Both the position numbers and the translations under genes were made by a program. The notes beneath the pieces were generated by a model, which was not told the origin of the DNA, did no database searches, and worked only from the letters and a program-made list of their open reading frames with translations. Positions 46,699 to 58,633 of a stretch of 64,000 nucleotides of DNA are shown piece after piece. Each line of letters opens with the position of its first letter. Position 1 is the stretch's first letter. Origin of the DNA: Euptelea pleiosperma (lineage: Eukaryota > Streptophyta > Magnoliopsida > Ranunculales > Eupteleaceae); contig JASUTR010000187.1 in the NCBI GenBank assembly GCA_035048495.1, positions 62,001-126,000 on the forward strand, written 5' to 3'.

Positions 46699-48411
46699 TT
46701 TTCAAAAATACCCTATTTCCATTAAAGGAAATAGGGAGCTTTATAAGAGGAGGGAGAAGGGTTCGTTCGAACCCTAATCCCCCTCCAATCTCTTCCTCTC
46801 CTTCGCCCAAAACTTCCCCAACGTTTTCGGCGCTTCCTCCTCCTTCTTCTTCTTCTTCTCCTCCACTCCTTCCTCTCCGGCGAGCCACCACCGGACTGGA
46901 ACGCCGGCCGTTCCTCCTCTTCTTCTTCTTCTTCTTCTTCTTCTTCTTCTTCTTCTTCTTCCTCTTCATCTGTTCCCCTTGCTGCTGCGTGCAGCATCAT
47001 TTCCGCCGCCTGCAACCACCGTCTTCTTCATCTCTTACCGGAGTTGCAGCCTGCAACTCCGGTCGTCTTCTACGGCGAGAAACAAAAACGGTGTTGCCAG
47101 GGAGGAGGATCTGCTGGAGGTGTTGCCGGTGGAACGGTCTTCAACTCCAGACCAACCACCGTCTTCTTCCATTACGGACAGACCTTCAACTCCACTGGTT
47201 GCAAATCTGCTTTTTTTTTTCGGTCACCTCTGTGAGTGCTCCACTACCGTCAACCTCAAACACCACCGTCTCTAGTTCGTCTCTACATTCCTTCGCCAGA
47301 GTTGCAGGTAGCAACTCCGGCCGTTCTTCCTCCTCCTTCTCCGCTTCTTCTTCTTCATCTGTCTTCACCGCCTTGCTCACCGAAGTTGCACCTGCAACTT
47401 CCGGCCACCACCACCGGTTGTCACCCCTTCCCTTTCTGCCTTCTCATCTTTCCTCCATGCTTGCTGCCTCTCAGCACATCACGTTTCAGTGTGTTGCAGG
47501 CCAGCAACTCGACATGATCTGCAGCACTTTGGACCTGCTACATCGCTGTATTCTTGCTATTCCTCTCTGATCAGAGCTCACCATTGTGAACACCAGGTAG
47601 ATCTACCACCAGTCACCATGAGCAGCAACTGATCCTCTTCCTTGCTGGGGGCACACACAGCCACGCGACGGCACCATTCTTTCCCTGTGCACATCTCAGA
47701 ACAGGTAGCAACAATCTTCTCCACCGTTTAAGCCGTTTGCACCCTTCTCTCCAACCCAACACCACTGTGTAGCTAATGCTACATCACGATTTCATCTCCT
47801 TGCTGGTCTGCAACCTGCACCTCCACATCTTCACTCAACCACCATCAATGGGATGCACTCCTCTGAACCACAGGCCAAAGCTATTGTGCCTCCTTGCTGG
47901 ACATGTACCCCAATCCTTGAAGCACCACCTCTTGTCCGGCTGAACCTCCATTGTTGAATCCAACAATTCCGTGTAATCCCAAGGCTAATCCAATGGTCGA
48001 TTCCCTTCCAATGGTAAGATCGTGGTAAGTTTCTCTCTCCTTTCCTCTCTTTCTCTCTCTACTTCTCTCTCTCTAGATCCTTTTAGTCACTTTCTCTCTA
48101 TACCTCTCATCTTCTCTCTCTACCCTAATCTCTCTTCATGCTTTCTAGTTTAGTTATTTTTATTTGATTTTCATTGTAAGAGACAAGTTCAGTTAAATAA
48201 ATATGATTAAAGTATGATTGTGTTACATTATCTGCAATTTCCTCGTCATTTTATGCTCTTTAATTGCGCTAACTAACCTCGAGTGTGGATCGACATCCGA
48301 CACGAATCCCTATACAAAATCTTTGAATTTTACAGGATAATCGGATAATATTACAAATTGTGTTGAAGTTAGGGTTTCCGTAACCAACGACGCGGAAAAA
48401 TCTGACTTTCA
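45708..48411 (+). repeat. 3' LTR of element 2
   Basis: 2,704 bp, TGATATTCGC to CTGACTTTCA. It shares with the element 1 LTR about 380 bases at the left end and ~150 bases at the right end; the middle is diverged. It has the hairpin at 47038-47062, a CTT run near 46918, and a TTATAAGAGG TATA-like site at 46741. The 322-codon frame at 46602-47570 spans low-complexity sequence and is broken in the other LTR, so it is not a gene. Confidence 0.93.
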
Positions 48412-48416
48412 TTGAT

Positions 48417-49237
48417 ATATTAAAAAAATAAGAAGAGGGAACTTCAAAGACAAGTTTCTCTTTAACTCTTTCTTATTTTTTTCCTTTTTGAACTTCTAGG
48501 ATCTGCAAGCATTTACTAGTCCACTGCCACTATCATGTTTGATTCTGGGGCTTCATTTTTTTTTAGTACGACTAAATAGAGGAAACTATCTTCAGTGGGT
48601 CAGAGGACTCAAAGCAAACCCATTGGAAGAGCTATTTGTACTTGGCGATTATCCAAGATTGAGATGTCTAGCATGTGGTGCCCGTTTGGTTGGGTGGTAG
48701 ATGTCCCTTGTACAAGGTCATGGGTTCAATCTCACTTGGTAATTTTGATCATGTGATGCTCACTTTTTCATCATGGCTATGCAACATTTTGTATCAAATG
48801 TATCATACTTTTGTTCCAATAAGTTCTTGTGGCAATGTTTTATATTATAGATAATCACACAAGACCCTTGGATGGTCTTCCAATTGAATCAGCTTCGGAC
48901 TTGCAGAAAGTTTTAATAGTTAAAGCATACACTTCACAGATGAGTGCTTTTCATCAAGCATCTTGTGAATAACAAAAGGTTGTTTTTCCTTTTTAGCTAG
49001 GTAGTTGTGGATATAAACAAGCTGAAGATACAAACAAGCTATCGTTAATAAGATTGATGCCATTCAAAATGACTATCAAATGTTACCATGACAACCCCAC
49101 CACTATAACCATGACTAAAACCACTACCACTATTAGTACCATTATCACCAGCACCATCATTAACACAACTAGCCCTAACTAATATTACCACGTCCACAAC
49201 CATCAGTCTACTACCTCCACCATTAATACTACCACAA
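48417..49237. other. Part of element Y: non-coding, with ACC-rich tract
   Basis: AT-rich to 49070, then a stretch rich in ACCAC/ACCAT words (49085-49240). A tRNA-like segment at 48680 is listed separately. No gene is seen. Confidence 0.5.
48680..48745 (+). repeat. tRNA-like segment, probable SINE head
   Basis: The stretch has an A-box-like TTGGTTGGGTGGTAGATG, an anticodon-stem-like CCTTGTACAAGG, and a B-box-like CATGGGTTCAATCTC at tRNA spacing. It resembles a threonine-type tRNA but lacks a paired acceptor stem and CCA, so it is not a working tRNA. A tRNA-derived SINE or tRNA pseudogene is the simplest reading. Confidence 0.5.
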
Positions 49238-49480
49238 CCATGACCACACTACCATTACTACAACATAGCTAAACCCTTATTGAAACCCCTTAATAGAATA
49301 ACTGCACTTCCAACACCATTATAGTACTAGTAGTTGTTATTTCATCAAGTGGTTTTTACCATGACCACACTACCATTACTACGACATAGCTAAACCCTTA
49401 ATGAAACCCCTTAATAGAGTAACTACACTTCCAACGCCATTATAGTACTGTTATTTTTTATTTTCTTCAAGTGGTTTTTA
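49238..49480. repeat. 121-bp tandem duplication
   Basis: 49238-49358 and 49359-49480 both start CCATGACCACACTACCATT and end CAAGTGGTTTTTA. They differ by scattered substitutions and a small indel in the T-rich end. Adjacent copies imply replication slippage or unequal exchange. Confidence 0.88.
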
Positions 49481-49579
49481 CAACGTAAGGGTTCTCAGTG
49501 ATTCTCTGGTAGTTTGGGAGCACATCCCTATTTTGTAATTCCTTGGTACATAGCTCGATCATGAGTTTTGCTTTGGCAG

Positions 49580-50010
49580 GTGAAAAGATATTTGTATTCA
49601 GCATCATCAATTATTGGATTTGTTGCAGTTGGCAAACATATATGCTGAAGCACAAGATAATTGGTCACATAGAGTAATGAATATATTTTCATCTGAAAAT
49701 GAAATCCCTAATGGAAGCCGTGATACTTCATTAACTGTTCTAAAGGGGCAAATTGATGCATATTCAAATTTCCTAGCAATGTTGCTAAGTTTACGTGCTC
49801 CAAATGGACTGAGTTTGATTTAATGATGATGACTGTGGGCCTTGGAATTTCACTACTTTCACTTTTCATCCATCTTGTTGCTATTAGGAGGGCAGCCAAG
49901 CTATTAAATATTTCTTATCCTTCCATTGGCAATTCCAGGATTTCTTTTAGGTTCATTTATGCTCTTTTTGTGGTGGCAAAACGTGTATGCAGCTTCCTTT
50001 CCAATAGTTA
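49580..50010 (+). pseudogene. Fragment of a GPI ethanolamine phosphate transferase 3 (PIG-O-like) gene
   Basis: After a TTTGGCAG acceptor the frames read VKRYLYSASSIIGF, then (shifted) DLLQLANIYAEAQDNWSH ... GQIDAYSNFLAM, then (shifted back) SKWTEFDLMMMTVGLGISLL and a membrane helix (SLFIHLVAI). This is the junction between the lumenal catalytic domain and first C-terminal membrane helices of PIG-O, the ER enzyme that adds ethanolamine phosphate to the third mannose of GPI anchors. Two frameshifts and no other recognisable exons of this ~900-residue protein make it a pseudogene fragment, carried by CACTA-like element Y. Confidence 0.78.
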
Positions 50011-50359
50011 CATTCATGAGTTCTCATGCTCTGTTATTGTTCCATATCATCTCCAATGTACATTCTCCGCGTATGATGTTTTTTGTTTCTTTTTTCTAAT
50101 GATTTTTGTCTTCTTGAGATTAGTGGCAGAAGGAAGAGTAGACAAGAAGATCTTCATAGAAGTTAATACTGTTACCTACCTCAATTATTTGTCGAGTTTC
50201 TTTTTGAATAGTCTGATTAGTGACTGATTATCTGTTGTGAATATATTTATCTTGACAGTAAAAATCATATATAGACATTTTCTTCTCTATGAATCATGCT
50301 AACTTTTTTTAGTTCATGTTCGCAGGCAGTTGCATTTCTGCTGTTAACTTTCATTCACA

Positions 50360-50578
50360 GATTTACCATTTGGTTGTGTCGAAGGTAGACCTTCTTTCAT
50401 GCAAATTAGAGTTGAGCCAAAAGATGATGAAAAAGGTGATATAAGAAAGTCAATTGTGGCCCTACTTGCTAACCTTATTCTCAAACCCTTGTTTCCCAAT
50501 CAAAAGAAGGCACTGACCCAGTTCTATTTTTATGAATTAAAGGATCAAGTTTTCCAAATATTCAGATGCAAGAGTTAA
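50360..50578 (+). pseudogene. 73-codon exon-like open stretch, unrecognised
   Basis: It follows a TCATTCACAG acceptor. The frame reads DLPFGCVEGRPSFMQIRVEP, then KDDEKGDIRKSIVALLANLI and LKPLFPNQKK, ending in TAA. The amino-acid make-up is protein-like and there is no ATG, as expected of an internal exon. I do not recognise it; it follows the PIG-O-like piece but does not look like part of that protein. Confidence 0.4.
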
Positions 50579-50739
50579 AGCTTGGTTTTTGGTTATGAAT
50601 GGCAAGCTTTATAAAATTGTTTGAGGTCCTTCAAATACTTTTCTTATGTTTTAATGCTTTTTAACAAAAAGTGCTTCACAATAAAGCACTTACAACTTTT
50701 CCTGGACTTTATGAACTTCTATGTTGGTAATCTATGCAG

Positions 50740-51562
50740 ATTCTTCCCTAAGAAGGCCACATCACTGGCATTTGGCATTCTCAATGAACTCATTAAGGTC
50801 AGTCTCATTATGGTTCAGCTATATCATGAATTAGATTACCCTCATTCTTTGATTTAATTTTTATATTTTATTCAATAAATTAGATTTGAATTTTAACAGT
50901 TTTGATGATCTTGGAGCATGTAAGTTTAGAATGCTAGGTTATTGTCTTTTTCCTTAGTTAAAAATGTTAAATTGCTTATTTTCATGCATTTTTCTTTCTA
51001 TCAAATTGTCTTCATGATAGAAGATATCCAGGTACTTCTTGGAGCTACTACCTAACAGCAATAATTCTCCAAGATCAGGGAGTCCTGGCTGGAAAACCAA
51101 TGGCATCATCAAAGGGAGTGGTGCTTTATCTACTATAGGTAAGGGACCCCAATAGGTACTGTAGTTTTGCTGTCTATTTCTACTTATTTTGTTGCAACTC
51201 AAGGAGGAAGGAGACACCATTTTGTTGCACCTAAGGGGATTCTCAGCGTAGGTTACTTAAGAAGCCCTGCTATTGGCAATGTAATGTAGTGTAGTGTTTT
51301 GGTTATGTATTCCAGGTGCAGGCGTGCAGCACTATAACCTTGATCTTTATTAAAAGATGGATATGTTTCTGACATACAAGTCTATGCACACTGTGTTTGC
51401 TTCTTTGTTTGCCTTAATTTGGTTGTAGCATTAAGTAAATGTGCAAATGGAGAAGATGTTACTGTTATATGTTGTTGCAGGGTGACCAACAAGTTGCAAG
51501 TGTATATGCTGGAAGTAGTTGTGTACAACTTAAAGGTCCGCAAGAGTGCCTTGATGTGCAAT
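50740..51562 (+). pseudogene. Three further exon-like pieces with splice signals
   Basis: 50740-50797 lies between TATGCAG and GTCAGT and contains FFPKKATSLAFGILNELIK. 51032-51138 lies between ATCCAG and GTAAGG and in one frame reads LELLPNSNNSPRSGSPGWKT. 51481-51562 lies between TTGCAG and GTAAGG and contains GDQQVASVYAGSSCVQLKGP. All three have acceptor and donor dinucleotides at both sides and are open in at least one frame. Order and strand would suit one captured multi-exon gene, but I cannot name it. Confidence 0.4.
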
Positions 51563-53537
51563 GTAAGGATACATTTGTTTCTAATTTAGCATTCAACATT
51601 TTTCTATTGTACTGTATATATATACTTATGAAAAATTGTATTTTACTTGATTGCGACCCTTTGCACCTGATCAATTGACAACCTTATTTCTATGTGTGGA
51701 GAACTAACTTAGATAAAAATAAGGGGAAGTTTATGATTGCAGATCATACAAGAAGGTCCTTTCTGCCACTCAGCACTTTCTAAAACTTTTAACCCTATCA
51801 ATGCACCCTGTCTGGGAGATCTGCTAGCTTGAAGATCGGCCTGATTGGATGTTCTAACAATCCAATCAATTGCACACCATTTTGGTTGGTCAGTAGTCGT
51901 GCCAATAGAAAGTCCGTTAGTTATATCATTAGATGGCCAGGTTGTTTCTTTTTTCTTCGATTTTTGCTTGGAGACCAAAATATCTTACCACAAGGGTATG
52001 GTTCTACTAGAACCTCAATAGCATTTACATCTTGCATCCTCATTAGAATATAAGCAAATGATTTTATATGGGAGATGCATCGAGGACATTGTGAATGTGT
52101 TTGTCATCTTTGAGCTTATTAGCAGTTTTCAAGTGTGCCACTCATTAGGTGGATGATCGATCATCTCTCCACTTGGTACTGCCAGCGCTTTTCCTCAACA
52201 AGGCCACATTGCCAAAAAACCAAACTACCCACTCGTAGTCAGAAGTGGTAGGCAAGCATTCGCGTTGTACTGAGAGCAAGTTTTACCATTCTAGCAGCCC
52301 AAACCCTCCTGATAGCTTGAAGTAATTACAATGATAGGAATAAACACTAAAGACTGAAAAATAATATCTCTGTTACAATGTGTCTAATACAAAAAGAGAA
52401 AAATACAAGTCTCACAACAGTTTCCACTCCCCAAAACCAGTGAAGGAAAATATTTTTTAACAAATAGAACCAAGGTAGAAGATCCTATGGCACTGATAAG
52501 CGCCATTCTCATAGCAACCAAACTAGCTTAGGAGACTACTTCTATGTAAGACACGTTACATCAGTAGTTACAATCTACTTACTGGCGTGTTTAGCAAAGC
52601 TATTGGTCAACACTTCAATTTTTTTAGTGAGCAAGCTAGGAATGATGGATTTTAGTAACCTAGCTCAAGGGGAAGCATAAGGCTTGACAAAAATTTATGA
52701 CGTTAAACTTAATGGCATGTTAAAGTTATTTCTTACATTTAAAGTTACATTCTTATATTTACTTTTCTTATATGGTTACCAAACAGCAAAAAGAGCTAAA
52801 CTCAAGCACTTTAATAAAAGTGCTATTAGGTAAGGCCTTAGTCTTCTTTTATATACAAGCTTCTTGTGCACTCCCGCTTCCTACATTTTAAGAAATGATG
52901 ATTCTCTCTTGTTTCACTAAAATTAGCTCCAGGCCATGATCCCATTTTTTGTTGCTAAGGATCCAATTGAACTTTTCTTATGGTGCATTAGAGATGTAGA
53001 TTACAAGCATGATGTTGGCTTAATCAAATTTGGTGGTAGTTTATGAAGTGATGAAGATAGGTAGTCTTGTATAGTCATAGTGCCTTTTGTTACTTTTATT
53101 ATGTTGGCAGCTCTAAATTTGAAAATACCCTGCTAATATTTTTTTCATTTGTACGACCTTAGATCTTTTCACATCTTGTTTTGTTCATAGTTTAGTAACT
53201 ACTTTTATTTTCAAGGCTCTTGCTTTGTTCATAGTTCAGTAATTAGATATTATTTTTATCTTATATGTTTTCGTTCAAATGTGTTATGGTGAAATTTACA
53301 AATGAAGTCATAGTAATTAAAATGAGATTTTATTGGAGCTATTGTGAACTTATAAGGCTCATGCTAAGCCTTTCGCTTCCTGCAATGCATTAGAATGTGT
53401 ATAAAGCCTTGAAATATATATGATCTTAAGCATTGATCAACCTTTGAAATGCTTTTATTTTTGTTAGCAGATAGAGAGATATGGGGCCTGCAACAAGCGA
53501 AGATCTTTTAGAGGTATCTTGGCAAATTTGAGCAACG
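51563..53537. other. Non-coding part of element Y
   Basis: AT-rich intergenic or intron-like sequence with small chance frames on both strands. No gene, RNA or terminal repeat recognised. Confidence 0.5.
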
Positions 53538-54264
53538 TCAGGTGGCTTAATCATCTTAATTCTACCATAAACAAAGAGGCATGAACTTAAGAAGAAGAGT
53601 TGGCTTTGATGCACACTCATCAAATTTACATGAACAATTGGGTTAACAAAGTTCTTACTCGAAAAAGAGCCAAGGTGGGGGGGTGGAGTTAGGAATATGA
53701 GCCATTGGGTCCTCTTATGTATTTAATGAAAAAACAGCTAGCATGGAGAGTTACATGTTGTATTAAACACTTGAGTCAAACTATGAATTTTATATTTTAA
53801 TTATATTTGTATTCAATTATTCAAATTATCAATTTCTTTATTATATGGAATGTGAATGTGGTGTTTTAGATTGTGTATCAATCTTCATAGGTAATTTTAT
53901 AATAGAGAGATTTATAAGAGCATTATTTAAAATATTAACAAGTAAAACAACAGCATTCATAAAACACCATGAGTTTATTAAATTCAAATGATGGCGTTCA
54001 GTAACTGTCATGCTTTTATACAAGTTTGCATTATCTGGAAAGGTAATGTATCAAAAGATGGCGTTCAAATTTAACTTTATGGCGTTCATAAATGTTCTAA
54101 ATTGATGGCGTTTAACGAACGCCATCAATTAATGGCGTTCATTAAACGCCACTGTTTAACTGTAAAAAGCATGGCATAGCCTTTTACAGCGTTTTTTTAT
54201 GGCGTTTGATGAATGCCATGAAATGTATTTTATGGCATTTCTTGAACGCCATAAAAGGTCTATT
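53538..54264. repeat. Right arm of element Y, containing the empty site of element 1
   Basis: TCAGGTGGCTTAATCATCTT at 53538 joins the two flanks that in element X are separated by element 1 (TCAGGTGGCTTAATCAT at 17578-17594 and ATCATCTTAATTCTACC at 29008). Here ATCAT occurs once. Downstream sequence follows the X right arm to AAAAGGTCTATT. About twelve ATGGCGTT / AACGCCAT words lie at 53950-54255. Confidence 0.88.
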
Positions 54265-55017
54265 GACTGAAGCACGAACCTAATCTTTCTTTATTGACTG
54301 GATAGGGATGCGCATTCAAATCATTGATCTACTGATTGAGTACGAACGAGGACGCTATTGATGTTTTCACCAAATTTCCACGTGGACATTCCTCCGCTCT
54401 TGTTGCTCCACCAATTAGCTCCCGTAGCAGTAGTAGCCCTTGTGTTAGCATCTTAGGAAGCCGTGATATGATAAGCATAAGCATCTCCGTCCATGTGAGG
54501 CCAGCGATATGGATGAAATGTATCCCCGTCCGTGGTAGGAATCGAGCCAAGCGCTACTTTCAGTCTCTACTAACTGAATCCCCGGCTGTTAGTCATTGCT
54601 CTGTGAAGGAGTGGGCGAATAAGCATCCGGCAAAGGCACAGCTAGCGCACGGGAGGTGACACCAACCACACTCCTGGCTAGGCGCACTCTCGTCGATCCA
54701 CCACAGAGGTTAACAACGTATTCGACCGAGTTTTGAACCAAAGGAAGGAAAGGGGGTCCACCAGCAGATTATCCATGTGCCGAGATGCGGTCCGGTTCAA
54801 GCATATACAGTTTCATATCCATATTTCGCAGATCTAGATTCTTCGATTGCATACCTATCGGCAGTAGCAGATCCTGTTCCCACTCGAGAGCTTGTAGTTG
54901 CGGATCCTCCAGATCTCTAAGACGGAATTGATCCCACGGACGCAGAGCATCAGAGCCGATTCACTAAGTTGATTGCCCAGTTAAAGAACCACCCCATTAG
55001 TTGAAACTCTTTATCCA
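54265..55017. other. Mitochondrial-like DNA island 3 (putative NUMT)
   Basis: GC-balanced sequence starting exactly where the Y right arm ends and stopping where the tandem array begins. The texture is as in islands 1 and 2. Frames at 54336-54659 (+) and 54329-54550 (-) overlap on opposite strands and resemble no protein I know. Organelle origin is inferred from composition. Confidence 0.45.
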
Positions 55018-55322
55018 GTTGATGGTTGACCTGGTATAATTAACAATAGTTAAGTAATAGTCTTTTCCGGACAGAGAAGGTATTTAAGGCAAAAGTGAAA
55101 TAGGAAATTGGAACTTGGAAGATCATCCGAGCTATAAAAAAGCCACAAATAATTAGGCTTCAACAAAATTTGGACAGATCTCAAACTAAGATATCTAAAC
55201 ATGTAATAACAAGTATATAACTTATAAGAAAAAGGAAACAAGTATATAACTTGTCTGAGGGAACCATTTATGAGGACTAGAACATTACAAAGCCCAAGAG
55301 GCTTTTGAAAGATTTAAATATA

Positions 55323-55352
55323 CTAGTGGGTGGCTCGTGCCCACGGCACTCC
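55323..55352 (-). repeat. Helitron-like 3' end in array unit 1
   Basis: On the minus strand GTGCC-GTG-GGCAC forms a 5-bp hairpin, followed after 10 bases by CTAG and then T, the layout of a plant Helitron 3' terminus (hairpin, short spacer, CTRR, insertion before T). The same place in other units has CTAG at 57475, 59565 and 61662, with one-base changes in the hairpin. No 5' TC end or Rep/helicase gene was found, so this is tentative. Confidence 0.35.
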
Positions 55353-56482
55353 CTGACAAAGAGTCCAAAACATGCAAACAAATGAACCCACAATGTGAAC
55401 AACTGAACCCACCATTCAATAGGCAAATTCGTAATCTGTGTAAATTGGAGGGTGATCACCGAACAAATACATATCATTCACTACCTAGGTGCACATGTAG
55501 GGGCTAGAAGTTTGAAATCCACCATTCATTGGCTTCCTCAAATGACTAAAGAATCACCCAATCAGAAGTTTGAAACATCTAATCTACCACATTCACTATC
55601 ACTATTGGAATCCAATTGCAATGGTTTCTCTTCAAACTGGTATTGTTTGTGCCCACTTGCAACATGGTTTGTCAACATTGCAGATCATGCAAAGTGCTTG
55701 ACAAAGTGCATGCTACCCCTGAATGTTTGGCTCATGAGTTGTCAACATTCCAAGGTATTGTCATACCCAGAATTTGGCAGTTGAGCTGAAACTTGCAACA
55801 TGGAGAGGGACTAAGGTAAGGTGAGCCAACAGGTGGACCTCTTTGGTTCCATTTCCTCATCTGCCACATGATCCAAACATCCATACAGTCAGTGGTCTTT
55901 AAGAGTGTGCCATGTGGATCATACCGTGGCCCGTGATGTGAGCCACATGTCACACTAATTGGTAATGGTGGAGGTACGTTCCTCCCTTCTCTTTTCTCCT
56001 TCCCTTCTGTTTTCTTTTCTTCTTTTTCTTCTTTTCTTCTCTCGTTTTTTTTTCTTTGATCTTCTTTTTTGGAGAGGACAAGTGTAGAAAGCGGCTGGGA
56101 TTGGAGATGGTAGGTGGATGAAGAGGAGTTGGGAGGATGAGGGCAGCGCCTGCAAGTCAGGAGAGTTGCTGGCCAAACCGGCAACTACCAGAGTTGCAGG
56201 TCTAACTAACGGTTCCGGTGGCTGGCGCACAAGGGGGAGCAAGTTGGTCCTTTGGTGGTTGAGGAGGTGAAGGCACGGGGTAGTTTCAGACCCGCAACTC
56301 GAAGTTGCAGGTCGTGGAGGGAGGCTGGGCGGTGATCAGGTAGGGGCGATCCTATCCTCTTTCTTCTTCTTCTTCTATCTCCCTTTTTCTTTTTCTTTTT
56401 TCTTTGTTTTCCTTTTCTGTATTTTTTTTTTTTTTGATAAAGAGAAGACGAAGAAACGAGATCAATGGAGATTGTGGAGGGA

Positions 56483-57130
56483 CACTACACCAAAATTGCC
56501 AATTTGCAACGGTTTTGGACCGTTGTGAAACTAATTTGAAACGGCTTAAAACCATTGCAAAAAGTGGCATTTCAAATTAAATTGTAACGGCTCAAACCCG
56601 TTTCATTGTGAATTCCACATGGGAATAAACATTTTTGCAACGGTTTTGAACCGTTTCAAGTCTTGAAACGGTTCAAAACCGTTGCAAAATATAAAATAGA
56701 AACGGTTCTTGAAACGGCTCAAAACCGTTGCAAAATATAAAATAGAAACGGATTTAAACTGTCGCGGTAGTTTACATTGCAACGGTTTTGAACCGTTTCT
56801 ATTAGCAACGGCTCAAAACCGTCTCAAAATGTAATTATGCAACGGTTTTGAACCGTTTTAAACCATGTTTCATCACAGTTATAAATCATTTAAAATTAAG
56901 AAACGGTGCAAAACCATTGCAAACGATTGTAATGCAACGGTTGTAAACCGTTTCTGACTTATGGTTTGTCACAATTATGAATTCTTTTAAAACTAAGCAA
57001 CGGTTCTAAACCGTTGCAAAATATAATTTTGCAATGTTTTGAAAATTCATGAAAGGGTTTTGATCCGTTTCAAATGTGAAATTTGAAGCGGTTGATATTG
57101 TTGAAACGGTTTTGAACCGTTGCAAACGGT
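56483..57130 (+). mobile_element. CACTA terminus with AACGG palindromes, array unit 1
   Basis: It begins CACTACACCAAAATTGCC and then has about fifteen near-copies of GCAACGGTTTTGAACCGTT or GAAACGG variants, each a short inverted repeat. This is the architecture of En/Spm-type subterminal repeats. No matching right end (…GGTGTAGTG) is visible in the array, so this is one end of an element rather than a whole one. Confidence 0.8.
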
Positions 57131-58633
57131 AAGAAAATGCAAAAAAAAATTATGCCTTATAGATGGCAATGTTGATGGTTGACCTGGTATAATTAACAAT
57201 AGTTAAGTAATAGTCTTTTCCGGACAGAGAAGGTATTTAAGGCAAAAGTGAAATAGGAAATTGGAACTTGGAAGATCATCCGAGCTATAAAAAAGCCACA
57301 AATAATTAGGCTTCAACAAAATTTGGACAGATCTCAAACTAAGATATCTAAACATGTAATAACAAGTATATAACTTATAAGAAAAAGGTAACAAGTATAT
57401 AACTTGTCTGAGGGAACCATTTATGAGGACTAGAACATTACAAAGCCTAAGAGGCTTTTGAAAGATTTAAATATACTAGTGGGTGGCTCGTGCCCACGTC
57501 ACTCCCCGACAAAGAGTCCAAAACATGCAAACAAATGAACCCACAATGTGAACAACTGAACCCACCATTCAATAGGCAAATTCGTAATCTGTGTAAATTG
57601 GAGGGTGATCACCGAACAAATACATATCATTCACTACCTAGGTGCACATGTAGGGGCTAGAAGCTTGAAATCCATCATTCATTGGCTTCCTCAAATGACT
57701 AAAGAATCACCCAATCAGAAGTTTGAAACATCTAATCTACCACATTCACTATCACTATTGGAATCCAATTGCAATGGTTTCTCTTGAAACTGGTATTGTT
57801 TGTGCCCACTTGCAACATGGTTTGTCAACATTGCAGATCATGCAAAGTGCTTGACAAAGTGCATGCTACCCCTGAATGTTTGGCTCATGAGTTGTCAACA
57901 TTCCAAGGTATTGTCATACCCAGAATTTGGCAGTTGAGCTGAAACTTGCAACATGGAAAGGGACCAGGGTAAGGTGAGCCAACAAGTGGACCTCTTTGGT
58001 TCCATTTCCTCATCTGCCACATGATCCAAACATCCATATAGTCAGTGGTCTTTAAGAGTGTGCCACGTGGATCATACCGTGGTCCGTGATGTGAGCCACA
58101 TGTCACACTAATTGGTAATGGTGGAGGTACGTTCCTCCCTTCTCTTTTCTCCTTCCCTTCTGTTTTCTTTTCTTCTTTTTCTTATTTTCTTCTCTCTTTT
58201 TTTTTTCTTTGATCTTCTTTTTTGGAGAGGACAAGTGTAGAAAGCGGCTTGGATTGGAGATGATAGGTGGATGAAGAGGAGTTGGGAGGATGAGGGCAGC
58301 GCCTGCAAGTCGAGAGAGTTGCTGGCCAAACCGGCAAATACCAGAGTTGCAGGTCTAACTAACGGTTCCGGTGGCTGGCGCACAAGGGGGAGCAAGTTGG
58401 TCCTTTGGTGGTTGAGGAGGTGAAGGCACGGGGTAGTTTCAGACCCGCAACACGAAGTTGCAGGTCGTGGAGGTAGGCTGGGCGGTGATCAGGTAGGGGC
58501 GATCCTATCCTCTTCCTTCTTCTTCTTCTATCTCCCTTTTTCTTTTTCTTTTTTCTTTGTTTTCCTTTTCTGTATTTTTTTTTTTTGATAAAGAGAAGAC
58601 GAAGAAACGAGATCAATGGAGGTTGTGGAGGGA

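Larger units (their letters stand above)
36153..48411 (+). mobile_element. Element 2: defective Athila-like Ty3/gypsy retrotransposon
   Basis: It has a truncated 5' LTR (36153-38030), gag-pol (38055-43789), a 1.9-kb 3' non-coding region, and a full 3' LTR (45708-48411). Target duplications TTGAT are at 36148-36152 and 48412-48416. The domain order gag, protease, RT, RNase H, integrase is that of Ty3/gypsy; motif wording ([18 protein letters not shown]) and the tRNA-Asp-type relatives place it in the Athila branch. Deletion of U5, primer-binding site and leader plus four pol lesions make it incapable of independent copying. More than ten substitutions between the LTR copies show it is older than element 1. 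Confidence 0.92.
30129..54264. mobile_element. CACTA-like element Y, non-autonomous, split by a nested LTR retrotransposon
   Basis: The left end ACTAACACAAAATAGACCT resembles the X right end read in reverse (CTACAACAAAATAGACCT). The right arm aligns with that of X through GGCATAGCCTTTTACAGCG to AAAAGGTCTATT, where it stops; the last ~11 bases of the terminus seem lost. Subterminal GGCGTT / AACGCC repeats are at 30150-30310 and 53940-54255. Its ~11.9 kb of own sequence contains a PIG-O-like fragment, a tRNA-like SINE and several exon-like pieces, but no transposase. Internal sequence differs from X, so the two copies captured different DNA. Confidence 0.65.

Noticed and set aside
46602..47570. 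322-aa sense frame in the 3' LTR of element 2
   Set aside because: It runs across a TA microsatellite and CTT repeat and is disrupted in the 5' LTR copy by repeat length change.
48680..48745. Functional tRNA gene
   Set aside because: Acceptor stem does not pair and the B box deviates from consensus, so a SINE or pseudogene is more likely.
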